Counted from the stretch's first letter, positions 8,503 to 18,984 are shown. The stretch is DNA of 64,000 nucleotides from Moorena sp. SIOASIH (GCF_010671925.1 NZ_JAAHIH010000005.1:186001-250000), one strand, 5' to 3'. Made by a program: numbers and translations. Notes: a model not told the origin generated them from the letters alone.

Positions 8503-11500
8503 CTAATGACTGATTAATTGAAAATCCTTAACGTCTACATGAACATACTGTTGAATAGTACTGACCAAGTTCTTCAGACTCACTGGTTTAGGGATGTATT
8601 CGTCCGCGCCAGCTCCTAGACATTTCTCCTTATCCCCTGGCATCGCCAGTGCTGTTACGGCAATAATCGGAATTTCGCTAGTTTCCTGATTGTCTCGAAT
8701 TCGCTTAATCGCTTCAATACCGTCCATATCTGGCATCTGAATATCCATCATAATCAGCTGTGGGTGGTACTCTTTAGCCTGGCTAATCGCTTCCCAGCCA
8801 TTCTTAGCTAATATCAACCGATAGCCTTTGCTGAGCAAGTAATCCCAAATCGTCTTAATGTTAGTCTCATTATCCTCTGCAATTAAGATTAACGGTGACT
8901 CTGGAGCTGTTTGAGGCATAAAGACCAGAGCAGTTTCGGCATGGTTGGGTGACTCTGGTGTTTCTAAACGACCCAAAACTTTGCTAATTGTTGAGCGCAA
9001 GAGTTGGCGGGAGACTGGTTTAACCAGATATTCAGACGCACCCATCTCCAAGGCTTGCGATCGCTCATCCACTACAGAAAGAATAATCACTGGGATGTGT
9101 TGGGTTTGGGGATGAGCTTTTAGCTGAGCCAAAACCTTCCAGCCAGACACCTTCGGCAATTGCAAATCTAGAATAATCACGCCTGGGTTGACCTGTATAA
9201 CCTGCTCGAGAGCACCTTCTCCTTCAGGGTAAGTCAAGGTTTGTAGCCCTATTTCCCTGATATAGCGAGAAATAACTTCAGCTGCAGTAATAGAGTCTTC
9301 GATGATCAGCACTTGGGGATTGGAGATGCCAGATTGAGTAAATTGGCTTAGGTCTCCCAAATCACTCTGGTATTCTCCGTTTGCCTCACCGCTTTGTTTA
9401 ATCGGCAGAGTTACTGTGAAGCAACTACCTTTACCCACTTCACTCTCCACATCTACCCTACCCCCATGAATTTCTATAGTTCGTTGCACCAAAGCCAAAC
9501 CCAAACCTGTACCGGCGTAGCGACGGGAGAGACGGCTGTCAATTTGGACGAAGGATTGGAATAGCTTAGGCATATTTTCTTGAGCAATGCCAATACCAGT
9601 ATCAATGACACTAAAACAAATAGTATTTCTCAATAAATCTTCCTCAGCTTTTAAAATAACCCTTCCTCCGGTTGGGGTAAACTTCACAGCATTACTGAGC
9701 AAATTGATCAGGACTTGTCGGATACGTCGCTCATCCACTTCTATTTCCCATAGTCTCTCAGTTAGCTGAGAAGTCAGCTTAATATTTTTGTGATGGGCTT
9801 GGTTTCTAACAAACATCAAGCTGGAATTGCAGAGTTTTTGGAGGGAAACAGCACAGATGTGGAGTTCCATCTTCCCAGATTCAATTTTGGCAAGGTCAAG
9901 CAGATCATTGATTAGTTCTAGCAAATGTTGACCACTGCTCTGAATTGTACCGAGAGATTTACGCTGCCTATCTGTAATCGAACCATACACTTCCTCTTGC
10001 AAAGCTTCTGATAAACCAAGAATAGCGTTGAGGGGAGTACGTAATTCATGACTCATGCTAGCAAGAAACTCATCTTTGAGACGAGTAGCCCGTTCTAACT
10101 GGGCATTAGCCAGAGCCAGTCTTTGATGATTTTGCCGCATCTGCTCTTCAGCATTTTTACGCTGTGTAATATCTCGACAGACACGGATTAAACCACCATC
10201 CTCAAGTAACGTTAGAGAAAATTCCTCAGCGAATGTGCTACCATCCTTGCGCACAGCCGTAGCTTCTCCACTCCATTTTCCTGTTTTAAACAATTGGGGG
10301 AAAACTGACTTCTCAATACGCTCAATTTCTTCTGGCGGATAAATTATATGCCATTGGCGACCCACCAGTTGATCCGGTTGAGTGTAGCCAAACAATTCCA
10401 GGTGAGTCTGATTGAGGTAAAAGTATTCACCTGCTGGATTGACTAATGCGATGCCATCAGTAGCTGCTTCGAGAGCTGTTAACTGACTTTTGAGAGCTTC
10501 TTCTGCTTTTTTACGCTCTGAAATATCGGTGTGAGAACCTGCTATGCGATAAGGCTTACCTGTTTTATCCCACAGCGCCGCTCCACGAGTCAGCAGCCAA
10601 CGGTAGGTGCCATCTTTGTGTAAAGCACGGAACTCTTCTTGATACTGAAAAAAATTGCCCTCTAGATAATTATTAAAACTGAGTAAGGTTTGCTCTAGGT
10701 CGTCTGGATGAATAATCTGTGTCCAGGATTCAAACGTATTGGTAATTTCATCATCTTCATACCCCAACATACTCTTCCAACGAGGGGATAAATACATTTC
10801 ACCAGTTTGGAGATTGCAATCCCAAATCCCATCGTTGACTCCTTCTACAGCTAAGGCAAATCGCTCTTTACTATCCTGAAGTTCCTGCTGAGCCTGTTTT
10901 CGTTGTTCTTCTACACCAATAGCGCTGGCAATCAGATTAAGCAGTTGTTTGTCTTCTGTACTTGGTTCTACCTGCTGCTGATACATAACACACAGGGAAC
11001 CCATTACCTTTTTGTTCCATTTGACCGCAATACCGATGTAAGTACACAGATTATAAGCCCTAATGTTGGGATCAGTTTGAGCATAAGCTGTATTCTGGAG
11101 ATCCTGCTTGACCACTGACTCATCAGTTCCTTGTCGAATCACGTCGTAGCAAATACGTCCTTTGGCGCTATCCATAGTCGGGTAATCTGGCGGGACTTGC
11201 CACTGTCCTAATGTCACCAGTTGATTGTATTCCAGGCAATTATAGAGAGCGAAACTAGCATTGAGTAATTGCCCACAAACGGCTACCAGATGATTAATAT
11301 TTTTGTCGGGATTGCTACCAAAGTTAAGAAAGCATTCATTAAGTTTCGCCAGTCGCTCTTCCAGTTGCTTCCGATGAGTCAAGTCTCGAATAACCCCCAC
11401 AATATAGGGATTATTTTTGGAATCGAAGAAACGAGTTTTCTTGGTAGAAATGAAATGAAGGATACCGTTATAATCAGTAAAGTATTCTTCATTTTCATTA

Positions 11501-13872
11501 ACGACACCATTCTTCATGACGAGTTTATCGGTTTTTCTAAAAACCTCAGCTTCTTCTGATACGAAAAATTCCGAATCTGAATGACCTAATAGTTCCTCTC
11601 TCGAATATCCGATAAACTCACAAAAGCTATCATTAAAAAATTTCCAATTATAATGTCTATCTTTTACAAAAATTGGATCGGATACTGCATTAATTATGTT
11701 CGTGATAAAGTCTTTGGTTGCTGCCAGTTCTGTGTTCGCTACTTCTAGTTCCAAGGCATGATTACTCAACTCTTGATTGAGCTGAGTAACTTGGGCTTCT
11801 ACTTGCTTTCTCTGGGTGATATCTCGGAAATACCAGATTCTAGTATAGTAATCATTAGCTTCAGACACCACAGAGCCAGAGTAATGGTCAAAAATCCGAC
11901 CATCATTCAAGTAAATTTCATCACGACTTACTTCGCTGGGATGTTCACACAGATACTTCAGCCTGTGGATAAATTCTTTAGGTTTATTTAGCTTAGATAG
12001 CACACTTTTCAAAAGTTTTTGGTCATCACCAGAGTTGAGAATCTCCTCTGGGATATTCCACATCTGACCAAAACGCCGATTATGCCATAGAATTTTTTGG
12101 TTTTCATCAATAACTAATATACCATCAATTGATGCCTCTTGTTGAGCCTTTAACAGAAAGTTAGTTCGTTTCAGTAAATTTTCTCCCTGTTTACGCTCGG
12201 TAATATCGCGAGCAATAACACAGTTATATTCTTGAGCATTAAACTGTAAATAATTAAGCCCAATTTCTACAGTAAATTCTCGCCCGTATTTAGTGCGATG
12301 TACTGAATCTTGCTTAAAAGAACCTCGCTGTTTCAGGTTTTCCCAAAACGGCGACCAGTTATCTTTTGACAGTAAGGGATCGATATCATAAACGTGCAAC
12401 GTCAGTAGTTCTTCACGGGAGTAGCCAAGGAAATGACAAGCAGCTTCATTGACATAACAAAATCGGCCATCCTGTTTTGATAAAAAAACTGCATCCCCTA
12501 CCCGATCGAGAGAAAAGTCGATCAGCTTTAGTGTTTCCACAGTCAGGAGACGTTCTGCAATCTCTTGCTGCAATTGAGTGTTTAGTCGTGATTGCTCAGC
12601 TGCATAACGTTCCCTTTGCTTAAAAGCAGCCAACAGAGTGTCAGCCATACGATTGAAATTGATAGTAAGTTGCCCTACTTCATCTTTAGTCCACACCTCG
12701 ACTCGCGCTTCCAAATTGCCAGCAGCAAATTCTTGGGTAGTTTTTTGTAGTTGTTTGACTGGTTTAGCAATTGATCGTCCAAGCAAGATAGCCAAGAAGA
12801 CATCTGCGATTAAGGCTATAGCAAGGACGCTCAGCTCAAGTTCTAAATTATCCCTAAGAAATTGATTGAAGGAGGATTCAGTAGTTCCTCTGACTAACAC
12901 TACTGTCGCTTCACTATCAAAATTAGTTAGAGCTTTAGCGACTATAGTGTAAGATTGCTTACCCAAGGTTTGGCGTGCGTAAACTACCTCTGATGCTTGG
13001 GTAACTGCTTTCTCCAACAGGGACCCGTTGACTAAATCTAAACTCGATTCCCCTTGCTCTAAATCTTTAACATCACTGTTATCCAAAGTAGCAGTGGCTA
13101 AGTTAAATTCCCCTGAACCCTGGCGATAGTAGATTGCACTATAGCCTTTGTCAACCCCCTGCAGGGTGGTCTGAACTATGGGCAATTTGCCATTGACCAA
13201 GTCACCAGACACCAAGACAGCTACTATACTTCCAGTCTCTGGGTTCTTGACTGGAGTGAGTGTGTAACGAATTAGGCTGTCTTGTTCAACAAAACCATTC
13301 GGTAGCTGAGGTGACTCCTTAGCTAACTCAACCCAGCTGACAATTTGACTGGTCTGAATAGCCTGAGGATTCTGGAAAACTTGACTGACTAATTGATTAG
13401 GATTAAACCTCTCTCCTGTACGGTCAGCGTTGGCATTAGCAATAATCTTCCCATTGGTACCTACTAAAGTGCCATATTCAATGTTGCGGGCTTTAATTTC
13501 GTTCCTCAGAACCCGTCTGACTTCAGCCTTGAGGGCTGGTTTTATCGGCTGACCAGAATGATGAGCGATCGCAGCAGCAATGATGGCACCATTATCGGCT
13601 TGACCACGGAAGCCCAGCTTAGTTTGCTCAATTTTAGAATTGTAGTTGGTCTCGGTGAGTGCTAATTGAGACTCAGCTTGGTCTCGTAGTTCGATTTGCC
13701 CTCCTGTTACCATCATTGAAGCAGCGACGCCGAAGAATCCAATCAGAGAAATTAGCTCAGAGGCAAACAAACCAGTAAGCAGCTTACTACTTACTGGTAA
13801 GTTATAAAACCACTGTAGGTAGCCTAACCGAATGTCTTGGGAAGGGTTAGGGACAGATGGAGAATCTTGCAT
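8503..13872 (-). CDS. Giant membrane hybrid sensor histidine kinase (HAMP, five PAS, GAF, kinase, two receivers)
   Basis: About 1789 residues from the ATG at 13872; the frame stays open to 13989 (39 more residues, with another Met at codon 22) and no start has a clear Shine-Dalgarno site. In the full-frame numbering, the first membrane span is near 70-92, a roughly 290-residue periplasmic sensor region (Cache-like in size) follows, and a second span (388-410) leads into HAMP. Then come PAS units at about 495, 620, 765, 1060 and 1185, with a GAF domain at 900-1045 between the third and fourth PAS. The kinase core has the phospho-His in SMSHELRTPLNAI, followed by HATPase motifs and two receivers (phospho-Asp in ILDLQLPKVSG and MMDIQMPDMDG). 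It probably integrates several signals and passes phosphate within itself or to the neighbouring REC-kinase. Ligands cannot be read from sequence. Confidence 0.92.
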   Translation of the reverse strand: MQDSPSVPNPSQDIRLGYLQWFYNLPVSSKLLTGLFASELISLIGFFGVAASMMVTGGQIELRDQAESQLALTETNYNSKIEQTKLGFRGQADNGAIIAAAIAHHSGQPIKPALKAEVRRVLRNEIKARNIEYGTLVGTNGKIIANANADRTGERFNPNQLVSQVFQNPQAIQTSQIVSWVELAKESPQLPNGFVEQDSLIRYTLTPVKNPETGSIVAVLVSGDLVNGKLPIVQTTLQGVDKGYSAIYYRQGSGEFNLATATLDNSDVKDLEQGESSLDLVNGSLLEKAVTQASEVVYARQTLGKQSYTIVAKALTNFDSEATVVLVRGTTESSFNQFLRDNLELELSVLAIALIADVFLAILLGRSIAKPVKQLQKTTQEFAAGNLEARVEVWTKDEVGQLTINFNRMADTLLAAFKQRERYAAEQSRLNTQLQQEIAERLLTVETLKLIDFSLDRVGDAVFLSKQDGRFCYVNEAACHFLGYSREELLTLHVYDIDPLLSKDNWSPFWENLKQRGSFKQDSVHRTKYGREFTVEIGLNYLQFNAQEYNCVIARDITERKQGENLLKRTNFLLKAQQEASIDGILVIDENQKILWHNRRFGQMWNIPEEILNSGDDQKLLKSVLSKLNKPKEFIHRLKYLCEHPSEVSRDEIYLNDGRIFDHYSGSVVSEANDYYTRIWYFRDITQRKQVEAQVTQLNQELSNHALELEVANTELAATKDFITNIINAVSDPIFVKDRHYNWKFFNDSFCEFIGYSREELLGHSDSEFFVSEEAEVFRKTDKLVMKNGVVNENEEYFTDYNGILHFISTKKTRFFDSKNNPYIVGVIRDLTHRKQLEERLAKLNECFLNFGSNPDKNINHLVAVCGQLLNASFALYNCLEYNQLVTLGQWQVPPDYPTMDSAKGRICYDVIRQGTDESVVKQDLQNTAYAQTDPNIRAYNLCTYIGIAVKWNKKVMGSLCVMYQQQVEPSTEDKQLLNLIASAIGVEEQRKQAQQELQDSKERFALAVEGVNDGIWDCNLQTGEMYLSPRWKSMLGYEDDEITNTFESWTQIIHPDDLEQTLLSFNNYLEGNFFQYQEEFRALHKDGTYRWLLTRGAALWDKTGKPYRIAGSHTDISERKKAEEALKSQLTALEAATDGIALVNPAGEYFYLNQTHLELFGYTQPDQLVGRQWHIIYPPEEIERIEKSVFPQLFKTGKWSGEATAVRKDGSTFAEEFSLTLLEDGGLIRVCRDITQRKNAEEQMRQNHQRLALANAQLERATRLKDEFLASMSHELRTPLNAILGLSEALQEEVYGSITDRQRKSLGTIQSSGQHLLELINDLLDLAKIESGKMELHICAVSLQKLCNSSLMFVRNQAHHKNIKLTSQLTERLWEIEVDERRIRQVLINLLSNAVKFTPTGGRVILKAEEDLLRNTICFSVIDTGIGIAQENMPKLFQSFVQIDSRLSRRYAGTGLGLALVQRTIEIHGGRVDVESEVGKGSCFTVTLPIKQSGEANGEYQSDLGDLSQFTQSGISNPQVLIIEDSITAAEVISRYIREIGLQTLTYPEGEGALEQVIQVNPGVIILDLQLPKVSGWKVLAQLKAHPQTQHIPVIILSVVDERSQALEMGASEYLVKPVSRQLLRSTISKVLGRLETPESPNHAETALVFMPQTAPESPLILIAEDNETNIKTIWDYLLSKGYRLILAKNGWEAISQAKEYHPQLIMMDIQMPDMDGIEAIKRIRDNQETSEIPIIAVTALAMPGDKEKCLGAGADEYIPKPVSLKNLVSTIQQYVHVDVKDFQLISH

Positions 13873-14708
13873 AATCCAGGGGAAGTTGCTTATGGCAAAG
13901 CATTTTCGTGCGTCTGTAACTGACATCCAATTCGGTAGTGCCGATTTGGTCCGGACAATCGCGGAAACAGCATAGTGTATATAAATCAACGTAGATAAAT
14001 CAACGTAGATAAATCAACACATTGCCCATGCTTGTTCGCTACGATACCACCGGAATCGATATGACACCATTGTTGCTTTGTTGATTTAGCCCCGTCATGG
14101 AGGATTCTGCTGAAGTTTTAATTTAAAGACTGTGGGTGATAACACGGAAATAACAGCTGAAATCTCAAGCTAGAGCCTCGGTTAATATAATAATAGGAGT
14201 TGACAAATTTCTATATATATGCATCGAGAAAAATATACTATACAAGACTAGTACACCTTGCAACTACACCTTGGCAGAAATTTGTGACCAGTTCCTTTGA
14301 AAATGACCAGATCAGGGAATTAGGGGATGAGGGGGTGATTTTTACTGGTCAGTGATTTGGAGCGTAATCTACTCAATTGACCATAATTGACGATCGGAAG
14401 TTCAGGAAATGGGCAAGTTTCTGGTGTAGCTTTCTATGGGACTCTCAATTGTCCTGGTGGCAAAACCTGTCCTAAGCCCTCGATTGGACTTAAACTGAGA
14501 TCTTGCACCATTGTCATTAATCGTAGGGTGGGCAGTGCCTACCAACGTGGTTTGCAAGCTTCATTATCTGTCTGATCCACTGCCCACCCTACATGAACTA
14601 TTGGACTTAAACACCGAATTATTGTATATGTATTTGTGTATACTTATTTAATAAAAAGCAAAAGATAGATAAAAAACTATAAATTTCTTAGAGAGGCCTA
14701 TACTCAGC
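13873..14708. other. Intergenic region between divergent kinase and UbiB-type genes
   Basis: No convincing gene. It contains a short direct repeat (AATCAACGTAGAT units, 13985-14016), AT-rich sequence near 14190-14260, and the inverted-repeat element at 14523-14592. Promoters for both divergent flanking genes must lie here, but I cannot place them with confidence. Confidence 0.6.
14523..14592. repeat. Short palindromic element with 15-bp perfect terminal inverted repeats
   Basis: Left arm GTAGGGTGGGCAGTG (14523-14537) and right arm CACTGCCCACCCTAC (14578-14592) match perfectly around a 40-bp centre. It resembles the GTAGGGTGCGTTAG elements at 54605 and 63554 in its GTAGGGTG ends. A REP- or MITE-like element is the likely identity. 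Confidence 0.8.
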
Positions 14709-16430
14709 GTGAGTCAGCATCAACTTGTATCTCCTGAACAGCGGTCTAATGAACCCCAAAGGTGCTATGATCCACAAGCGATCGCCCGCTACTACCGTTC
14801 CAGACCTTGGGTAGTGATTTGGCGTTGCCTGAGGATTGTCTGGGGTTTCGCTAGCTTTGTTTTTAGTCTTAAGTTAGACCAATGGCTCAACCGGACTGAG
14901 CAGAATAAGTTAAAACGAGCCACACAGCTGCGGAAACTTCTGACTAACCTCGGTCCAACCTTTATTAAAGTCGGACAAGCTCTTTCCACCCGCCCTGACT
15001 TGATTCGGCAAGATTTTCTAGATGAACTGATCAAACTACAAGACCAGCTACCTCCCTTTGACAATGCGATCGCATTGTCCATAATCGAGCAAGAGTTAGG
15101 GCGCTCCATCCAAAAACTGTTTAGCCAAATTTCCCCAAGACCTGTAGCAGCCGCTAGTCTCGGTCAAGTCTATCGGGCTAAACTTCACACGGGTGAAGAG
15201 GTTGCGGTTAAGGTACAACGTCCTAATTTACGCCCTATCCTCACCCTAGATCTTTATTTGATGCGGTGGGCAGCTAGCTGGATTGCCCCCTGGTTACCAC
15301 TCAATCTCGGTCATGACCTAACTTTGATTGTAGATGAATTTGGTACTAAGCTCTTTGAGGAAATTAATTATCTCAATGAAGGTCGCAATGCCGAACGATT
15401 TGCTCTGAACTTCCAAGACGACCCTACTGTGAAGGTTCCAGCAATATACTGGCGCTACAGCAGTATCCGTGTCCTCACCCTAGAGTGGATTGATGGTTTC
15501 AAGTTAACAGACACAGAACGTATTCAAGCCTTAGGACTAGACACCGCCAGCTTGATTAAAACTGGTGTCACCTCTGGTTTGCGTCAGTTGTTAGAGCATG
15601 GCTTTTTCCATGCTGATCCTCATCCAGGTAACTTATTTGCCCTTCGGGATGGACGCATGGGCTATATTGACTTTGGTATGATGGATCAGTTAGATCAGGA
15701 CACCAAAGAAACCATTGTCAGCTGTGTCGTTGATCTAATTAATAAAGATTATCAATCATTAGCCCAGGCTTTTGTTAAATTAGGTTTCTTAGCACCCAAC
15801 ACAGATATCCAGCCGATTATCCCAGCCTTAGAAGCTGTGTTGGGAGAAGCAATTGGTGAAAGTGTCGGGGATTTCAACTTCAAGACGATCACCGATCAGT
15901 TCTCAGAGTTGATGTACGACTATCCTTTCCGGGTACCAGCCAAGTTTTCCTTAATTATCCGTTCTCTGGTGACTCAGGAAGGACTGGCACTGACCTTAGA
16001 TCCGAATTTCAAAATTGTCGAGGTTTCCTACCCCTATGTAGCTCAGCGTCTGCTTACCGGTGAAACCCCACAAATGCGGCGGCGTTTGATTGAGGTGTTG
16101 TTCAAAGACGGTAAATTCCAGTGGGAACGACTGGAAAATATGATTGCGATCGCTCGCTCTGATCAGAACTTTGATTTGCTACCAACCGCTCAACTTGGTT
16201 TGCAGTATCTCTTGTCTGAGGAAGGTCAGTTTTTGCGACGTGAACTGTTGTTAGCGTTAACCGAAGATGACCAACTCCATGGAGCCGAAATTCAGAGTCT
16301 GTGGAACTTAGTCAAAGATGATTTACCACCAGAACGTTTATTCAATGTAGCTTTGAATGCACTAAGTACTATTTCCAGTGATGGGATTGGGGCTATTTTA
16401 CCCAAAGCTCCTGCTGTTAGTACCAAATAG
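14709..16430 (+). CDS. ABC1/AarF/UbiB-family atypical kinase
   Basis: 573 residues, GTG start. Shows the family's signature KxGQ motif (FIKVGQALSTRPDL, near residue 84), the Ala-rich loop AAASLGQVY that replaces a normal glycine loop, the lysine of VAVKVQRP, the catalytic-loop HADPHPGN (near 299) and the metal-binding YIDFGMMDQ. Relatives support ubiquinone or plastoquinone/tocopherol metabolism and lipid homeostasis at membranes in bacteria and plastids. Cyanobacteria carry several paralogues, so the exact substrate pathway is not assignable. No operon partner is visible; the upstream region is non-coding and the downstream gene is a transposon. Confidence 0.93.
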   Translation: MSQHQLVSPEQRSNEPQRCYDPQAIARYYRSRPWVVIWRCLRIVWGFASFVFSLKLDQWLNRTEQNKLKRATQLRKLLTNLGPTFIKVGQALSTRPDLIRQDFLDELIKLQDQLPPFDNAIALSIIEQELGRSIQKLFSQISPRPVAAASLGQVYRAKLHTGEEVAVKVQRPNLRPILTLDLYLMRWAASWIAPWLPLNLGHDLTLIVDEFGTKLFEEINYLNEGRNAERFALNFQDDPTVKVPAIYWRYSSIRVLTLEWIDGFKLTDTERIQALGLDTASLIKTGVTSGLRQLLEHGFFHADPHPGNLFALRDGRMGYIDFGMMDQLDQDTKETIVSCVVDLINKDYQSLAQAFVKLGFLAPNTDIQPIIPALEAVLGEAIGESVGDFNFKTITDQFSELMYDYPFRVPAKFSLIIRSLVTQEGLALTLDPNFKIVEVSYPYVAQRLLTGETPQMRRRLIEVLFKDGKFQWERLENMIAIARSDQNFDLLPTAQLGLQYLLSEEGQFLRRELLLALTEDDQLHGAEIQSLWNLVKDDLPPERLFNVALNALSTISSDGIGAILPKAPAVSTK

Positions 16431-16867
16431 TATGTCAGAGCAACTGGCCTACAACAATATTCCTGATCATGATTACTTACTACTGACTATTGACTACTTG
16501 TTGTTATTGTAATTAGCGCCGGTTGCCAACCGCTATCTTAAATGGAGCAAGAGGACTCCCGTTATACCCCCAGGGTTAGCCAGGGCTGTTTCATAGTCGG
16601 ACTAAAATTCATGGGTGAGGGCTTAAAAGCCCCTTAAGGTCACGCAAATCGCCGTTTTTTTCTACTATTGGGTTTAGTTTTAGAAAAACAGGCGCGAAAC
16701 TTTTGCCACTCGGGAGGTTCAGGAAACCAAAAAATTGAGCAATGTTACAGCCCTGCCAGGGTTAGCGGGAGATGAATTGCCACCAAACAAAAAAACAGAC
16801 ATTAACCTTGGTATAAAACAATCTAGCTGAGTGGTAAATCCAGATATAATCATGATACAATGGAGGT
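16431..16867. other. Intergenic region, left flank of the TnpB element
   Basis: No gene. A small hairpin (CGGTTGCCAACCG, near 16520) and inverted copies of an AGGGCTGT motif (around 16580 and 16750) are present. Just before the tnpB start is TATAAT (16845-16850), a plausible -10 box, and TGGAGGT as ribosome binding site. The transposon left end should lie in this stretch but I cannot fix it. Confidence 0.5.
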
Positions 16868-18100
16868 ATGATTACACTAACCTACGAATACAAGTTAATC
16901 CCCTCCCAAGAACAAATCGCCATCATTCAAGATATGTTGACGGTCTGTAGAAAAGTATGGAATTATGCTTTGAGGGAAAGAAAAGACTGGTACAAAAGTA
17001 GGAAATGTTTAGTTAACTGTTGTTCATTACAACAAGAATATATAATTCCAGTAGATGCACCATATCCCAGCTATAAATTACAAGCCGGTAATCTAACTAA
17101 AGCTAAGAAGAACAATCCCCAGCTCAAGAAAACTAATGCTCAAGTTTTACAGCAAGTCTTGAAGACTTTAGAACGAGCATTTAACAATATGAAATTAAGA
17201 GGATACGGTTTCCCTCGATTTAAAAATAATCGAATGCGTTCTTTTGTCTTTCCTCAGTTCAAGGCTAATCCAGTTGTTAATGATTGGATTAAACTTCCGC
17301 AGATTGGATTGGTAAGGATGAGATTGTCGCGACCAATTCCAGAGGGGTTTAAAATCAAACAAGTCAGGATAGTTAGACGGGCTAGCGGCTATTTTGCAAT
17401 GTTGTCTTTACAAAGTGAAGTCAGTATTCCTGATACGCCAGCATGGGGTCATCCCCTGGGAATTGATGTTGGCTTAGATAAGTTTTTAGCAACTTCTGAT
17501 AATGAGTTAATAGAACGCCCTAGATTCTTGAGTGAACTACACAGTAAGCTGAAATTGCTACAACGTAGATTAAAATTCAAGAAAAAAGGGTCGGCAAATA
17601 AACATAAACTCAACCACAAAATCGCCAGACTTCATCAAAAAATCTCAGATACTCGAAAAGATTTTCACTTCAAGTTAGCACATCATCTGTGTGACCAAGC
17701 TGGCATGATATTTGTTGAGGACTTAGATTTTAGAACTTGGGCAAAAGGAATGTTAGGTAAACATACTCTTGATGCAAGTTTTGGTCAGTTCTTCAATATC
17801 CTGGCTTGGGTTTGTTGGAAACGAGGGGTATATTTGGACAAGGTTGACTACAGATTTGCCAGTCAAATTTGTCCGAATTGTGGCACACATACAGGCAAAA
17901 AAAACTTGTCTGAACGTATCCACAAATGCCCCGAATGCCAGTACGAGATTAACAGAAATGTTGCAGCTGCAAAAGTGATTTGTCAACGTGGTATCACTGC
18001 GGTCGGGCAGATCGTGGAAAAAATTGACTGTGTAGGCGGGCTGTCCGGGGTTGGTAACAACCTAGATAAGTGCTTGAGAAGCAGTAAACCCAGATCGTGA
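16868..18100 (+). CDS. tnpB: Stand-alone TnpB (IS200/IS605 type) with altered third RuvC motif
   Basis: 410 residues, ATG preceded by TGGAGGT. The N-terminus has the usual YEYKLIPSQEQ start, and the RuvC-like nuclease core and zinc finger follow. RuvC-I Asp is present in GIDVGLDKFLATSD and RuvC-II Glu in IFVEDLDF. The zinc finger is complete (CPNCG and CPEC). The third motif, normally DRDxNAA after the finger, reads NRNVAAA here: both Asp codons are Asn (AAC, AAT). TnpB proteins are RNA-guided DNA endonucleases; loss of the third acidic residue should abolish or strongly reduce cutting, so this copy may be nuclease-dead. No tnpA accompanies it, and the frame is otherwise intact. A sequencing error is unlikely because two independent codons changed. 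Confidence 0.92.
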   Translation: MITLTYEYKLIPSQEQIAIIQDMLTVCRKVWNYALRERKDWYKSRKCLVNCCSLQQEYIIPVDAPYPSYKLQAGNLTKAKKNNPQLKKTNAQVLQQVLKTLERAFNNMKLRGYGFPRFKNNRMRSFVFPQFKANPVVNDWIKLPQIGLVRMRLSRPIPEGFKIKQVRIVRRASGYFAMLSLQSEVSIPDTPAWGHPLGIDVGLDKFLATSDNELIERPRFLSELHSKLKLLQRRLKFKKKGSANKHKLNHKIARLHQKISDTRKDFHFKLAHHLCDQAGMIFVEDLDFRTWAKGMLGKHTLDASFGQFFNILAWVCWKRGVYLDKVDYRFASQICPNCGTHTGKKNLSERIHKCPECQYEINRNVAAAKVICQRGITAVGQIVEKIDCVGGLSGVGNNLDKCLRSSKPRS

Positions 18101-18175
18101 GGTTTGGGAATCCCAGCGACCTAGGAGCCCCTAGGCGAACGTTATAATCTCTGATTTAACGAGGGAGGATGTCAA
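18000..18175 (+). ncRNA. Probable TnpB omega-RNA (reRNA) region and transposon right end
   Basis: In TnpB elements the guide RNA overlaps the 3' end of tnpB and runs to the transposon right end. Here the stretch carries a GGGAATCCC hairpin near 18110, a CCTAGG-AGCC-CCTAGG hairpin at 18120-18135, and ends with GGGAGGATGTCAA (18163-18175). A closely similar end, GGGAGTATGTCAC, closes the palindromic element at 47816-47828. The guide would be the host sequence starting at about 18176. Boundaries are inferred. Confidence 0.45.
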
Positions 18176-18354
18176 ATAATTTGGTGGGTTAAAGCGCGGA
18201 TAAAAATCATTGGCCTGCCTCACCCACCCTAGGAAATTCTAATATTATAGTAACCATTCAGCTAATGCGCTACCCGCACGCTACACGAACAGCATTCAGA
18301 GATCAGCATTCAGCTAATGCGGAACTATTGAATAAAACAGGATTGTGATAATTT

Positions 18355-18445
18355 TTGATACCATATTCCCTGCTCCGAAGTCCCTGCTCCGAAGTCCCTG
18401 CTCCGAAGTCCCTACTCCCTATTCCCTATTCCCTATTCCCTGTTC
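18355..18445. repeat. Tandem CCCTGCTCCGAAGT and CCCTATT repeats
   Basis: Three copies of a 14-bp unit (two 7-mers) followed by 7-bp CCCTATT copies. This is one of many such arrays between genes in the window. The rest of the 18176-18522 gap holds no gene I can see. Confidence 0.8.
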
Positions 18446-18522
18446 CCTTTGCTATTGGATAAAGTGTCATTTTTTGTAATAATCTTCAAAGGCACTAAAA
18501 GCATGAAGATTAGGAGTTATTT

Positions 18523-18897
18523 GTGTATAATTTTTGGCCAGATCCACCGTATTTTTTGTTAATTTTTGGTTTGTTTGCTGGGATTACCTGTGGGCTAGCT
18601 TTTGAAGCTACACTCAAAGAAAAAGTACAGGAATGGTATAAGACCAAATCCAGTCAAACCCTGGCTGAAATTAAAGGAATCCAGTTACTGCTCCCATTTC
18701 TGGGAATTGCTGCTGGGATTTGCCTGTTTCTAGCGTCTGGGTTAGGAATTTTTGCCTTGCCCTATTGGCTGTGTTACTCAATCTCCATACCTATGACCTT
18801 ATTTATTAGTGGGCTAGTTTGGTCACAACTCGGTAACGTGTTGCTTCAGTTAGAGCGAGGTGGTTCCAAAGCTCTAGATTTAGATTCCTGGGAATAG
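18523..18897 (+). CDS. Conserved-looking small membrane protein of unknown function
   Basis: 124 residues with a GTG start preceded by TAGGAG at 6-bp spacing. Three hydrophobic segments are visible: residues about 10-28 (YFLLIFGLFAGITCGLAF), 52-72 (LLLPFLGIAAGICLFLASG) and 76-98. A charged loop (KEKVQEWYKTKSS) separates the first two. I do not recognise a named family. Codon use and the ribosome binding site support a real inner-membrane protein. Both sides are repeat-filled intergenic DNA, so context says nothing about its role. Confidence 0.7.
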   Translation: MYNFWPDPPYFLLIFGLFAGITCGLAFEATLKEKVQEWYKTKSSQTLAEIKGIQLLLPFLGIAAGICLFLASGLGIFALPYWLCYSISIPMTLFISGLVWSQLGNVLLQLERGGSKALDLDSWE

Positions 18898-18984
18898 ATA
18901 GAAACAGGCTAATCAGCTATCAGTTATCAGTTATAGCGCTACGCGCAATGGCTTTAGGAATCCCCCCTAACCCCCCTTCCGCGC

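Noticed and set aside
14387..14575. 62-codon plus-strand ORF
   Set aside because: Runs into the palindromic element at 14523-14592, and has no ribosome binding site or family resemblance.
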